64,000 nt of DNA from an uncultured Gammaproteobacteria bacterium. Its GTDB lineage: Bacteria > Pseudomonadota > Gammaproteobacteria > Pseudomonadales > Pseudohongiellaceae. Below are positions 1 through 8,868 of this stretch, in pieces; within the stretch, counting starts at the first letter, position 1, and each line of letters starts with the position of its first letter. The stretch is taken from NCBI GenBank assembly GCA_913060495.1, contig CAJXRP010000020.1, positions 1 to 64,000 of the forward strand. The letters are read 5' to 3'. A program made the position numbers and the translations under genes. Below the pieces are notes generated by a model. It did no database searches. It was not told the DNA's origin and saw only the letters and a program-made list of their open reading frames with translations.

Positions 1-42
1 TTAGAATTCTTCAAGTTACAGAATCGGAAGGCCCTTAGTTCC

Positions 43-92
43 ACTGCCTCATAATCCGTTTGTCCGGGGTTCAAGTCCCTGTGGGCCCATCA
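43..92 (+). repeat. tRNA-Met-like 3' fragment, copy A
   Basis: The stretch matches the 3' half of a tRNA with a CAT anticodon: anticodon loop CTCATAA, a T arm (CGGGG, loop TTCAAGT, CCCTG), the acceptor strand TGGGCCC and a CCA-like end (ATCA). No normal 5' half precedes it, although GGCCCTTAG just upstream could be the stump of an acceptor strand with the D arm deleted. The anticodon stem is mismatched. Downstream, ACGGACT (130-136) and AGTCCGT (149-155) form an inverted repeat, and related sequence follows other copies. It is one of six such fragments in the window, so I read it as a dispersed tRNA-derived repeat and not a working tRNA. Confidence 0.7.
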
Positions 93-305
93 ATTTTTCT
101 TACCTTTCATGTGCTTACGATTTGGAGCGACGGACTATGGGCTCTCGCAGTCCGTTGGTCCTAGCGCCCGCTTCACTACATCTAAGCGACTAGCTACTTT
201 TTGGGCCCTCTGTTTCTTGAAGTGATTCTCGCTAAAGAAAAAAGCAAAATCTTCAAAAGCTATCGCCAATGACAATGTGGGAAGAGCGCAGCCTTGAATC
301 TGAAA

Positions 306-1193
306 CTAGTCTGTTGAAGTTGATCCAATTTTAGGATGGGCCATCAACCATTCCACCACAGTCGTGCTGAATGAGTCTGAGAGTGCAGGAATATGTGCGC
401 CATCAGTGATGGTCCACAATTCAGCTGAACCCCCAGCTCTGCAGCTATTATCATAGCGAACAACGATCGAATCTAAGCCCGGCAAATTGCGGTCAAGGTC
501 AAGCTGCGCGACCTCTGATCCGTCAATGTCGCAACCATTGTAAGCAGCCCAGCGCTCAACCGTTTCAACAGCACTTGGATAGCTATTCCCTCGAAGATCG
601 CCCCCTGCATAGGCAATGGCATTGTCATCGGTCCCGTGAATATGAAGTATATGAACAGGGTTTAAAAGTGCTGGGCCAGCGACTGTCGCGCCGGCTCCGG
701 TTAAGCTTGCAACTGCTGCAATTGCCTGGGAATTCTCAAAGGCGGTTCGATACGCCATGAAGCCGCCGTTTGAGTGGCCTATTAAATACACGCGATTGCC
801 ATCAACATTATATTGGGATTTTATGTTGCCGATGATAGTCATTAGGTAATCCACATCACTTATTTGACTGTCCTGGAAATTGCAACAGGCATCAGAGGCG
901 TTCCAGAACCATGCCTGATTACCTTGAGTTTCTCGCTGGCCATTAGGGGCAGCGAACAAGAAGCCATAGTTATTCGCTAGTGCTCCAAATTTCATGTAGG
1001 CGTCCTGCTCGGCACCTGCATTTCGGCCATAGCCATGTAACAAAAGAACTAGAGGGGCAGGAGTTGAGGCTTCGTAGCCAGCAGGAACAGTCAAGGATAA
1101 TTCTCCTCGTCCTGTGTCAATTGATTGCGCTGCAGCGAAATTAACGCTTATCAATAATGCCAGAGATAAGCAGTTGATAACTATTTTGCCCAT
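306..1193 (-). CDS. Secreted PHB-depolymerase/LpqC-like esterase
   Basis: Exported alpha/beta-hydrolase of the polyhydroxybutyrate depolymerase / feruloyl-esterase-like family. It has an N-terminal signal peptide ending near AAAQ, an oxyanion-region motif LLLHGYGRNA, the nucleophile elbow GHSNGG (Ser about 141), an acid-region HGTDDNAI and a C-terminal DGAHIP with the likely catalytic His, so the triad appears complete. I chose the start at 1193 because GGAGGA lies just upstream of this ATG. An in-frame ATG five codons earlier (1208) overlaps that ribosome site and is less likely. Substrate is probably a short polyester or an aromatic/acyl ester, which cannot be decided here. It stands alone, followed by a class C hydrolase on the same strand. 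Confidence 0.85.
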   Translation of the reverse strand: MGKIVINCLSLALLISVNFAAAQSIDTGRGELSLTVPAGYEASTPAPLVLLLHGYGRNAGAEQDAYMKFGALANNYGFLFAAPNGQRETQGNQAWFWNASDACCNFQDSQISDVDYLMTIIGNIKSQYNVDGNRVYLIGHSNGGFMAYRTAFENSQAIAAVASLTGAGATVAGPALLNPVHILHIHGTDDNAIAYAGGDLRGNSYPSAVETVERWAAYNGCDIDGSEVAQLDLDRNLPGLDSIVVRYDNSCRAGGSAELWTITDGAHIPALSDSFSTTVVEWLMAHPKIGSTSTD

Positions 1194-1382
1194 GTGCAGT
1201 TCCTCCATTTCTCAAATTTAGCAATTTTTGAATGAGCAATAACCCGCTTAAGCTCTTAACCTTGGTATAGAAAGTAAGAAAAGAAAGGGACACTTTATGG
1301 CCAAATGGAATAAAGGCTTAAGGCTTAACGGAAGGGGCGCCAATGGTTTAGTTAAACTATCAGCACCCCTTAGAATTCTTGG

Positions 1383-2669
1383 CTAATCCACAATCGCTTG
1401 GTGCACCGCGTTCTCGAAATCTCTCTGCACTGCTGGAACCGGCTGCTGAAGCATGATGACTCCAGTGAGCTCTTCCGCCGGGTCACTCCAAGAGCGCGTA
1501 CCTAAAGCGCCACCCCAACCAAACGCTCCCTTTGAGCGACGCTCATTCGATTCCTCAGTAGTTGCTACGGTATAACCAAAACCTTGGTCACTAACGCCTG
1601 GCATTGCATTGAATAGATCCCCCACTTGATTGCTCGACATCAACTCTACAGTTTGAGGCTTTAACAACCTGTTGCCGAAGAGCTCTCCGCCGTTTACCAG
1701 CATCTGCTCGAACCGCAGATAGTCGCCTGCTGTACTTTTAAGTCCATAGGAGGCCCCGAAATAAGTCGAATGGCTCGTATCATAGATAGCCGAGTTGGGG
1801 GGAGTAGCGGTGTCGCTGTCGACGATATCGATAAGACGATCCTGATATTCTTCGGGCACGTTCCACCACGTGTCGTTCATGCCGAGAGGCTCGAATATGC
1901 GCCGCTGTACGAACTCATCAAAAGATAAACCAGATTCGATTTCAATAATTCGTGCAATTACATCCAGTGCAGTGGCCGCGCTGTACCGCCAACGATCCCC
2001 TGGCTGAAAATCTAGCACAATCGCGCCGTACTTCGGTACGTTCGTGGCAAGCGAAGTACGTGTATCTAACCACATAACCGCATCCCCCGAGATAGCGCTA
2101 CCTAAGCCCCCAGAGGCGATCCCCGATGTATGTGTGAGTATGTCATGCACCGTAATCTCACGCTCGGCGGGCACTAAGCGGTGCTCAGGAACATTGGTCG
2201 GGAGAACGAAGGGGGGACTGATATCTTCATCCACGTTATCGCGCAGTACAGCAACCTGCATTTCTGCGAATTCTGGAATCCACTTACTGATTGGATCGCT
2301 AGGACTAATCAATCCCTCTTCGATCAACATCATCGCCGCAACACCAAGTATAGGCTTGGTAGAGCTCATCATTATGAACAGAGCATCCTCCTCCATGGGT
2401 TTGCCATCGGCAACATTCATGAGCCCATGCGTCTCGAGGTGCACTATTTTGCCGCGCCTAGCAACGCCAGTAACAGCGCCCTGAATAGTGCCTGCATCAA
2501 TATGTCCTTGTATAACATCGTTAATGCTGTTTAGTTCTTCTGTAGACATGCCGACTTCTTCGGCGCTGCTCGCCCAGGGTAAATCATTCGCAAAGCTTAA
2601 CCCGCCGAACCCACAGAAGACTAAAACTAGTAAAGGCAGAAATCGCTTGCTGGTGAAATTATTTTTCAT
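1383..2669 (-). CDS. Exported serine hydrolase, class C beta-lactamase fold
   Basis: 428-residue beta-lactamase-related serine hydrolase (EstB/penicillin-binding-protein-like family). It has a signal peptide (about residues 1-27), the SxxK motif as SSTK (Ser102, Lys105), HTSG around the middle, a Tyr motif RYSAA in the YxN position, and GWGGALGT near the C-terminus in place of the KTG/HGG box. Family members are esterases, D-aminopeptidases or transpeptidase-like enzymes, and true beta-lactamase activity is less likely because the Tyr motif is YSA and not YxN. It acts in the periplasm or on the envelope. The neighbours on the same strand are also secreted enzymes, but spacing is too large to call an operon. 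Confidence 0.88.
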   Translation of the reverse strand: MKNNFTSKRFLPLLVLVFCGFGGLSFANDLPWASSAEEVGMSTEELNSINDVIQGHIDAGTIQGAVTGVARRGKIVHLETHGLMNVADGKPMEEDALFIMMSSTKPILGVAAMMLIEEGLISPSDPISKWIPEFAEMQVAVLRDNVDEDISPPFVLPTNVPEHRLVPAEREITVHDILTHTSGIASGGLGSAISGDAVMWLDTRTSLATNVPKYGAIVLDFQPGDRWRYSAATALDVIARIIEIESGLSFDEFVQRRIFEPLGMNDTWWNVPEEYQDRLIDIVDSDTATPPNSAIYDTSHSTYFGASYGLKSTAGDYLRFEQMLVNGGELFGNRLLKPQTVELMSSNQVGDLFNAMPGVSDQGFGYTVATTEESNERRSKGAFGWGGALGTRSWSDPAEELTGVIMLQQPVPAVQRDFENAVHQAIVD

Positions 2670-2736
2670 TGTCTAAGACCCAAATTCTTTTTATCTATTT
2701 GTTATGTTTTGCCAAATATATCACTATGCTTCAGCC

Positions 2737-3105
2737 TTACATTTTTTTCTTGCCCGCAAAAGTACCCATGGAATTCCCTTGCACAATGACAGAGCCTTTA
2801 ACCGTACCGTCACTTTCTAACTCTCCTCGGTAAGTTATGTCCGCGCCCAGCGCAGCACTTGGGAATGTAAATTCGAAATTGTTACCCTCATAGGTTCCAG
2901 CAATTGGTCCATTTGCCAGTTGTCCAGAGTAGGTTCCGGACATTTTTCCTTCGGCTTCTTGAACCATTGTAATCTCTGCATTTCCACTACCTGCATCGCC
3001 TAATACAACGGCAAAAGCCCAATCGCCACTTACATCAGCCGTCGCAAGTTGTGCGAAAAGTGAAAAGGTAAGAAGTAATAGTGCGTTGCGAATAATTATT
3101 CTCAT
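2737..3105 (-). CDS. Small secreted beta-rich protein, function unknown
   Basis: 122 residues with a clear signal peptide (cleavage near ATA-DV). The mature part is short beta-strands alternating with Gly-rich turns (GDWAF, GTYSGQL, GTYEGNNFEF, GELESDGTVKGS), a pattern seen in small lipocalin-like or barrel-like exported proteins. It ends in a Lys-rich GKKKM. No catalytic motif is visible. A ribosome site AGGAG lies 5-10 nt before the ATG (the TCTCCTATAGG stretch read on the minus strand). Function is not recognised. Confidence 0.7.
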   Translation of the reverse strand: MRIIIRNALLLLTFSLFAQLATADVSGDWAFAVVLGDAGSGNAEITMVQEAEGKMSGTYSGQLANGPIAGTYEGNNFEFTFPSAALGADITYRGELESDGTVKGSVIVQGNSMGTFAGKKKM

Positions 3106-3225
3106 TTTAAATCTCCTATAGGATTCAGATGGAACTGAAAAACATGTAAGTAGTCATTGGATATAGAGTAAAAACCGACGTGTGTTCTACTCTATGCCCT
3201 TCTGCTCAGCATTTTTACACTGGCA

Positions 3226-4791
3226 CTATTCGGTAACTTCGACAGATTCTGGCATCAGTCGAGCAATTTTACTACCTTCGCCATTTTCAAGTAGAAGATA
3301 AATCTCACCATCTACGCCTGACTCTATGTCACGCACTCTTGCGAAATCATCCAACAAGATTTCCTGCTCAATCACTCTGTTCCCATCAAGACTGAAACGG
3401 AACAGCTGCATAGATTTTAGTGTGCCCATCAAAATGTCATTCTTCCATTCAGGGAAGGCGTCACCCTGATAGAAAATAAAACTGGAAACCGCAGGAGACG
3501 GTGTAAAATCTACCAGTGGCATTACAATATCTTCGATACGGAAGAATTCTAATTCATCCCTACCGTAGTTCACTTCGGTGCCAGAGTAGTTGATACCAAG
3601 ACTGTGTAATGGCCATCCAAAATTACCGCCAGGCTCAATGATGTTAAGTTCATCTCCGCCTCTCGGGCCCATTTCTGTGCTCCACAATACATCACTGAGC
3701 GGATTGACTTCCAATCCATGTGGACTACGGTGCCCCCTGCTCCAAATACTGTCTAGTGCACTGTCATCGCCAACATAGGGGTTGTCATCGGGAATGCTGC
3801 CATCGAGATTCACGCGGTGTATTTTCCCCCAGGGTAACGCCAGGTCTTGCACACCTGACATAGTATTGGGGCTCCTGGCACCTATTGAAAAGAAGAGATG
3901 TCCTTCGCTGTCGAATGCTACTCTTCCGCCAGCACCGATATCAGAGCCGATTTGATAACTTGCCTTGTCAAATTCGATGATGGTTTCCTGATCAATCCAT
4001 TGATCGTCTTCTATGCGACCTCTGACAACTTTGTTCATACTTGCTGGCCTATTATATTGCCTGCTTTGGGCAGTACAATCTTCGCAGCGATCTGAGAAGT
4101 GCAAATAGATCCAGCCGTTGTCAGCGTATTCAGGATGCAGTATTACTTCAAGCATCGAACCAATGCCGCCGCGGGGGTTAGCATCGTTGTAATAGCCTTT
4201 TGGCGAGCCCTGAATCATTGTTGATTCTTGGCCATCGGCAGAGATTAAGAGGAGCCCTCCCGTTCTCTCGGTAACGAGAAACTGTCTGTCGGGCAGAATT
4301 GCCATTGAGAAAATCAGCTCTACAAGCCCCTCGACCACTGGCACTGCTGTAAACGAATGTTTTTCACTGACAACAACACCTTCAGGGAACTGTACTGGAG
4401 TACGGACATTAAACTCACCGTATGGCATCGAGTCTCTTTGTTCAACGATGAAGACTGCCAGCGTTCTTATTTGAGTTGTGGTGAGAGCCTCCGACCAAGC
4501 AGGCATTCCCGAATTGGGATAACCCTCTGCGATACTGACAGCCACTTCTTCAAGTGACTCACCATGGAGAAGATCTCTACCCAAAAGCGGCACACCTATT
4601 GCTTCTCCTTGCAGTTCACTACCATGGCAGACGGCACACTCTTGCTCATAGAGAGCCTCGAAAGCTAGGGCGCGTTCTGCGGCGGCGTAAAGATTGCCCG
4701 TGCTAACCGAAAATAAAGTCACGATAAGCAGAACAAAAAGAGAAATGAAGAGCTTTCTAAACTCAGTAGAGCCTTGTGAAACACAATGCAT
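3226..4791 (-). CDS. Cytochrome c-PQQ sugar dehydrogenase fusion, exported
   Basis: 521 residues. A signal/anchor segment (about 12-33) precedes a small class I cytochrome c domain (CAVCH, Cys52/Cys55/His56, with the distal Met probably in GMPAW). The remaining ~370 residues form a soluble aldose/sorbosone dehydrogenase (GSDH) beta-propeller, with GGIGSMLEV, GHRSPHGLEV and GGDELNII typical of the PQQ-dependent family. It would oxidise a sugar or alcohol in the periplasm and pass electrons to its own heme. In related proteins the heme domain is often C-terminal, whereas here it comes first. AGGA sits 7 nt before the ATG. The next gene upstream on this strand (DLQG-W family) is about 50 bp away, so the two may be cotranscribed. 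Confidence 0.85.
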   Translation of the reverse strand: MHCVSQGSTEFRKLFISLFVLLIVTLFSVSTGNLYAAAERALAFEALYEQECAVCHGSELQGEAIGVPLLGRDLLHGESLEEVAVSIAEGYPNSGMPAWSEALTTTQIRTLAVFIVEQRDSMPYGEFNVRTPVQFPEGVVVSEKHSFTAVPVVEGLVELIFSMAILPDRQFLVTERTGGLLLISADGQESTMIQGSPKGYYNDANPRGGIGSMLEVILHPEYADNGWIYLHFSDRCEDCTAQSRQYNRPASMNKVVRGRIEDDQWIDQETIIEFDKASYQIGSDIGAGGRVAFDSEGHLFFSIGARSPNTMSGVQDLALPWGKIHRVNLDGSIPDDNPYVGDDSALDSIWSRGHRSPHGLEVNPLSDVLWSTEMGPRGGDELNIIEPGGNFGWPLHSLGINYSGTEVNYGRDELEFFRIEDIVMPLVDFTPSPAVSSFIFYQGDAFPEWKNDILMGTLKSMQLFRFSLDGNRVIEQEILLDDFARVRDIESGVDGEIYLLLENGEGSKIARLMPESVEVTE

Positions 4792-4842
4792 AACGGTTTC
4801 CTAAAAGTGATCTGAGGTAACTAACTAGCGGAGAATACTTGC

Positions 4843-5856
4843 TTATTGAGCAAGGGCATCCATTTCGGCTCTTCTGGCACCAGCTAGAATTCCAGGTAAA
4901 GAGTAATTCCCTTCGTGGCAGGCATATTCGAACAACGCCGTCTCTTTATAGAAAGAAAATTCTCCACCCCAGGGTTCGGTGTAGATAGCTGGGTCTTCGA
5001 CTCTAAATTCATAGAAAATTTCATCGTCTGACCAGCGAGTCAATCGCTCGATAACCTTTCCTGTGGGTGAGATATAGGAGCCTTGTAGTGGATTGGGCTT
5101 GATGGTTTCAATAACCAGCGTATTGCCCTCGTACCTGGCTATGGAATCACCGAACCAAGGCTCCATATCTTCGTTACTGTGTTCGTCAGCAAGTGGAATG
5201 ATGCGCACCTCGTGGCCCATTTCAGACATGAGCAGGACATGATCTTTAGTTTGTACGAATTGGTAATTATTGTTGTAGATTCCGTTTTGCATTACCGGGC
5301 CTATTATGCCGCCGAAGGCAATGCAACGCTCACCAACAGGCCTGGTCTCAGGACCATCGAAACTACCAATAGGTGGTAAGTGGGATGCTCTGCGAAGTGC
5401 TCGTCCGCCTTCTTTATAGGGAATCCGGCCATTGGCAGGTTCGGTGACCCAGGAGCTGCGAAACTCACCCTTAACCAACCCCATGGAAGGTCCATTATCG
5501 ACCCAAAATGCATTATGCCCCCGCGACCCGAACGCTGCTGCACCCGCCTGGGCTTCAGTTACTGGGTTGGCCTGCTGCTCCCTGTCCAGACTCAACCAAA
5601 AAGAATTCTGAGCCATTTCATAGGCTACCTCGTCACTTAGTACGAGCCCCTCAATCCCAGGCCGTCTTTCCATGCGGGTAATGGAGCGATTTGTCCAAAT
5701 ACCCTGAAAATCCGGCGCGCCGAACTCTGTTAGTTGGGGCACGTAACCGGGGGCTTGAGAGTACGCTAAAGGCGCTATGGCCAACAGTGTGAGTACAACG
5801 CTAGTGTGTAGAATCTTAAAATTAGGCATAAACAGTTCCAGTTTTGTTGAGCGCAT
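4843..5856 (-). CDS. Exported DLQG-W family protein (paralogue 1)
   Basis: 337-residue exported protein of unknown function. The signal peptide ends near AYSQA, followed by LTEFGAPDFQGIW, a motif typical of a large uncharacterised secreted family. The C-terminus carries FEYACHEGNYSLPGILAGAR. The protein at 20712-21734 has the same head (LTEHGHPDLQGVW), the same GDSI and LVIET-like core, and the same tail (FACHEGNYSMSGVLAGAR), so the two are paralogues. Either the ATG at 5856 (AGGA only 3 nt away) or the one at 5829 (GGAA, 6 nt) may be used, and the second gives a more usual signal peptide. It lies immediately upstream of the cytochrome-sugar dehydrogenase on the same strand. Confidence 0.8.
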   Translation of the reverse strand: MRSTKLELFMPNFKILHTSVVLTLLAIAPLAYSQAPGYVPQLTEFGAPDFQGIWTNRSITRMERRPGIEGLVLSDEVAYEMAQNSFWLSLDREQQANPVTEAQAGAAAFGSRGHNAFWVDNGPSMGLVKGEFRSSWVTEPANGRIPYKEGGRALRRASHLPPIGSFDGPETRPVGERCIAFGGIIGPVMQNGIYNNNYQFVQTKDHVLLMSEMGHEVRIIPLADEHSNEDMEPWFGDSIARYEGNTLVIETIKPNPLQGSYISPTGKVIERLTRWSDDEIFYEFRVEDPAIYTEPWGGEFSFYKETALFEYACHEGNYSLPGILAGARRAEMDALAQ

Positions 5857-6111
5857 GAATCCTAGTCGTTACTGCTCATGCACAGAGCTTATTAGCAATC
5901 CTCATATAATGAGCAGGCCTCATTATCGATGACCTATAAAACGCAAGAAATCTCTATATGGAATTAGAGTACTTACTTTCAAAGCGATAATCTAGCGATA
6001 AAACTCACTCTATCTCAATACGGCCTCTAAACATCGATAATTGAGTCGAATTCATTACTGTGGCATATTAGCCGCTATTCGTAGACTTAAACACTTGGAG
6101 CGAACACTTCT

Positions 6112-6798
6112 TTGAGCATCACCACTGTCACAAAAATCAAACGGCCTTCTAAAGAACAGCGCATCGACACTATTGTGGAGTCCGCACGAAAAGTGTTTTG
6201 TTCCTTTGGTTTCGAAAAGGGCTCCATCGGAGATATTGCTAAGAATGCGTGCATAGCGGAAGGGACGATTTATCGCTACTTCGACAGCAAGCGTGATTTA
6301 CTCGATGAAGTATTGCGTCGTCACTACTCCATACTATTCGACGACGTCGAACAAACGTTGCCGATCATCGAAGGACCCAGTAACCGGCTACGCTATATTG
6401 TTCGTCGAATTCTTATGATGATTTCTGAAGATCGAAGTATGTGCGGGCTACGCACAATTCACGCACGTCAAGTAGATGACAAACGTCCATCGCTCTCCCA
6501 CGATCAAAATCGCAGAATGGCGGTATTGATGACAAAGGAAATCAAGAAGGGTATGGCGGACGGCTCATTCCGCTTAGACACTTCACCAAGCATTGTATGC
6601 TACATGATTGGCGGCGCAGTCGAGATAACTGAGTATTCCTTCATGAAAACCGGAAAGGCAATTGATGTAGACAAAGTAACGGAATCGATTTGGCGAACAA
6701 TCCACAACGGCATGAGCTCGAGCGATGCAACTGCAGAGTCACTGACCGGTTTAGTCGAGCGGTTTGAGCAAGCCGCCGACCGACTGGACCCAAAGTAA
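6112..6798 (+). CDS. TetR/AcrR-family transcriptional regulator
   Basis: 228-residue TetR-type repressor. The N-terminal helix-turn-helix is clear: IVESARKVFCSFGFEKGSIGD followed by IAEGTIYRYFDSKRDLLDEV (residues about 20-65). The C-terminal ligand and dimer domain is not assignable. The start is TTG, with GGAG about 11 nt upstream. It is divergent from the DLQG-W gene (5856) across 255 bp and 81 bp upstream of the lamin-tail lipoprotein, so it probably controls one or both. The A+T-rich stretch 5930-6070 is the likely operator region, but I see no clear palindrome. Confidence 0.88.
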   Translation: MSITTVTKIKRPSKEQRIDTIVESARKVFCSFGFEKGSIGDIAKNACIAEGTIYRYFDSKRDLLDEVLRRHYSILFDDVEQTLPIIEGPSNRLRYIVRRILMMISEDRSMCGLRTIHARQVDDKRPSLSHDQNRRMAVLMTKEIKKGMADGSFRLDTSPSIVCYMIGGAVEITEYSFMKTGKAIDVDKVTESIWRTIHNGMSSSDATAESLTGLVERFEQAADRLDPK

Positions 6799-6879
6799 AA
6801 AATAAAATCTAAACAAATGGGTTAGATTTATCCTTTTGATCTACATATTCTCGTCGATAGTGACTACCAGGAATCAGTA

Positions 6880-8073
6880 ATGCGAAACCCACTAATCAAG
6901 TTTGGTCTCATGACCTTTTCAATACTCGGATTAACGGCATGTCAAAAAGTAGACTCGCTCGGATCTTTGCCGCATGCAGGTGACATTGTTTTTACCGAGA
7001 TCATGCCGCTTGATACTGCAGACGGCTCTAACTGGATGGAGCTTTACAATACCAGCGACACCAGTATCCAATTGCAGCAATGTATACTCAGCAATAAAAC
7101 CGGGCAAATACTGACAATATCTGAATCGTTGATGGTTGAGCCAGAGCACTTCGCAGTCTTTAGTAGTAGTGCTGTTGAAAGCACCGCACTACCACCATCT
7201 TTAAGCCAGCCCAATTTCGATTTTCCTGTAGATGATTTCCAGCTGAACTCTAACGAAACTCTAAAGCTGCTTTGCGACAACCGCTTAATCGATCAAATAA
7301 CATATGACGTTAATTCGCCAGAATATATGAACATTACAACTTCTTGGCAGCGTCACTATCGTCCTAACGAACCCGCAGACTCTATAAGCAACGCCTGGTG
7401 CCACACGAATCCACTTGAAAACTATGAATACGGGTCTGCAAAATTCGCAACACCGGGTAGAGCAAACTCATTTTGTTCTTCAATCGCGCCTTTCATCGCC
7501 TACGACAATCAGGCAGCCGTAATGATAGAGGGTATAGACCTGGAAGCTACCTTACGCGTGGCTGAGGCGGAGATGGCACGCAAATCAGCTACTTCAGAAC
7601 TGGTAATATGGGGTATACGAGATCAAGTTATTACGCCGGAAATTGCGAGGAAGGTTTCTGAACTGTATTTCTCCAACATCGACATGCTCTATGAATCCAC
7701 TCCATTCACCGCAATAGATTGGAATCACGCTGTTTGGCATTTCGCTTGGGCTATTTCTAATTTGTATCGAAATGGAGACGCTGTGATCAAGAACGAGTTA
7801 CAACTAGCCTATGAGGATGCACAGAAGCGACCCGAAACTCTTGATCTTTTTAAGTATATTGCCATCAACTATGTGCGCGGAGAGCGCATCGTAATGGGCG
7901 ATGTCCACACGCCCGCGCACGAGGCCGTGCAAAAACTTATTGTCGCACCGGGAAACGCTGGCTACTTAAATAGCTATGAAGAATATTATGAAAAAAGAAG
8001 GGGTCCTATAACAACAAAAGCAATTAATGCGGTCTATATCGCTGGAAAATCCCTTTCAGATTTATTTCAGTAA
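6880..8073 (+). CDS. Lipoprotein with lamin-tail domain
   Basis: 397 residues. The lipobox LTAC at Cys21 predicts an outer- or inner-membrane lipoprotein. Residues about 33-150 form a lamin-tail (LTD) domain, recognisable from GDIVFTEIMP, NWMELYNTSDTSIQL and EHFAVFSSS. LTD domains in bacteria are beta-sandwiches on exported proteins, often linked to nucleases or surface attachment. The C-terminal 200 residues are mostly helical (EARKVSELYF, AVWHFAWAISNLYR) with GDVHTPAHEAVQK, and I do not recognise them. No nuclease motif is visible. It follows the TetR gene by 81 bp with no evident terminator, so they may be cotranscribed. Confidence 0.75.
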   Translation: MRNPLIKFGLMTFSILGLTACQKVDSLGSLPHAGDIVFTEIMPLDTADGSNWMELYNTSDTSIQLQQCILSNKTGQILTISESLMVEPEHFAVFSSSAVESTALPPSLSQPNFDFPVDDFQLNSNETLKLLCDNRLIDQITYDVNSPEYMNITTSWQRHYRPNEPADSISNAWCHTNPLENYEYGSAKFATPGRANSFCSSIAPFIAYDNQAAVMIEGIDLEATLRVAEAEMARKSATSELVIWGIRDQVITPEIARKVSELYFSNIDMLYESTPFTAIDWNHAVWHFAWAISNLYRNGDAVIKNELQLAYEDAQKRPETLDLFKYIAINYVRGERIVMGDVHTPAHEAVQKLIVAPGNAGYLNSYEEYYEKRRGPITTKAINAVYIAGKSLSDLFQ

Positions 8074-8085
8074 TGCGGATAGATA

Positions 8086-8776
8086 GGTATTGACAAGTTA
8101 ACTTCCGAAATCGATAAACCGCTTCCTAATTACTTCTACATTGCCGCAGCATGAGCACCTAAAAAGCGCTGCGCTTGATGCATCGATTTGAATTTTCGCA
8201 TGTCCCGCTCTCTCACTCTTGTAGGCTCGTGCGATAGCTCACATCGATTGTTGGCGTACTGCGTCGTATCGTGAATCGTCTCAGGAATAAGCTCCCTGTG
8301 AGCCACACCGTAACTTCTCAATTTATCTGTAACAATCTTCCTGGGTTCCCCACCATGTTTCCCCAACAGCCGCTTAAAGAACCGCTTTGCGGCTTCTCCA
8401 TCTCGCCTTATCTGGAGAAATACGTCCACCACCTCACCGTCTTGATCCACCGCTCTCCATAGGTAGAGCCGCTCACCCTGAATCCTCACGCACACCTCAT
8501 CAATGAAGAAAGTGTCACCATATCCCTGATGTTTTCTTCTCAACCGCTGAGCGTACTGCGGCCCGAACTTGTTGCACCAAAGGCGAATGGCTTTATAGCT
8601 GGTAGTCACGCCCCGCTTGGCCAGTAGGTACTCGATGTCACGATGACTAAGGTTGAACCGATGGTAAAGCCACACTGCATATTGAATGTTTTCGGGCGGG
8701 AATCTGTGTCTTTTGTACATTCTTGTTGAATTCATGCGTCGGACTCTGGCAGATTGGGAGTTAACTTGTCAGCGCT
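8086..8776 (-). mobile_element. IS6-like insertion sequence, shortened
   Basis: An IS of about 690 bp bounded by inverted repeats. The left end is GGTATTGACAAGTTAACT (8086-8103) and the right end is AGTTAACTTGTCAGCGCT (8759-8776), sharing the core TGACAAGTTAACT. It encloses one IS6-family transposase on the minus strand. Full IS6 elements are usually about 0.8 kb, and here the transposase 3' end seems shortened. No direct repeats of the 8-bp type are obvious at the outer edges. The same terminal motif recurs at 9706-9723, 14586-14603 and, more diverged, at 12582, 18515, 20184 and 25303. Confidence 0.8.
8136..8735 (-). CDS. IS6-family DDE transposase (C-terminally short)
   Basis: 199 residues. 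The N-terminal helix-turn-helix region (AVWLYHRFNLSHRDIEYLL) is followed by an RNase H-like DDE core: FFIDEV (first Asp), VTDKLRSYG (second Asp) and NNRCELSHEPTR (Glu), then RERDMRKFKS. The catalytic triad is intact. The protein stops at AHAAAM, whereas relatives, including the decayed copy at 20274-20396, continue for about 20 residues (VYKLFSLGRYLVSA). A TAG and a likely small deletion have removed this tail, so activity is uncertain. The gene lies inside the inverted repeats at 8086 and 8776. Confidence 0.9.
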   Translation of the reverse strand: MNSTRMYKRHRFPPENIQYAVWLYHRFNLSHRDIEYLLAKRGVTTSYKAIRLWCNKFGPQYAQRLRRKHQGYGDTFFIDEVCVRIQGERLYLWRAVDQDGEVVDVFLQIRRDGEAAKRFFKRLLGKHGGEPRKIVTDKLRSYGVAHRELIPETIHDTTQYANNRCELSHEPTRVRERDMRKFKSMHQAQRFLGAHAAAM

Positions 8777-8868
8777 ATCGATCAAGGTGTCTCTGGCTTT
8801 ACAGTGATCTAAATAGTCCCATACCGCGTATTAGAAGCTCTAGTAATTTATCTAAACAGGGCACAACC

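Noticed and set aside
575..760. Plus-strand reading of 61 codons inside the esterase
   Set aside because: It is a shadow of the minus-strand gene, with no ribosome site or family match.
8686..8868. Longer start for the PAS protein
   Set aside because: The extra codons overlap the IS6-like element end and its transposase start, and the family-like sequence begins at 8869.
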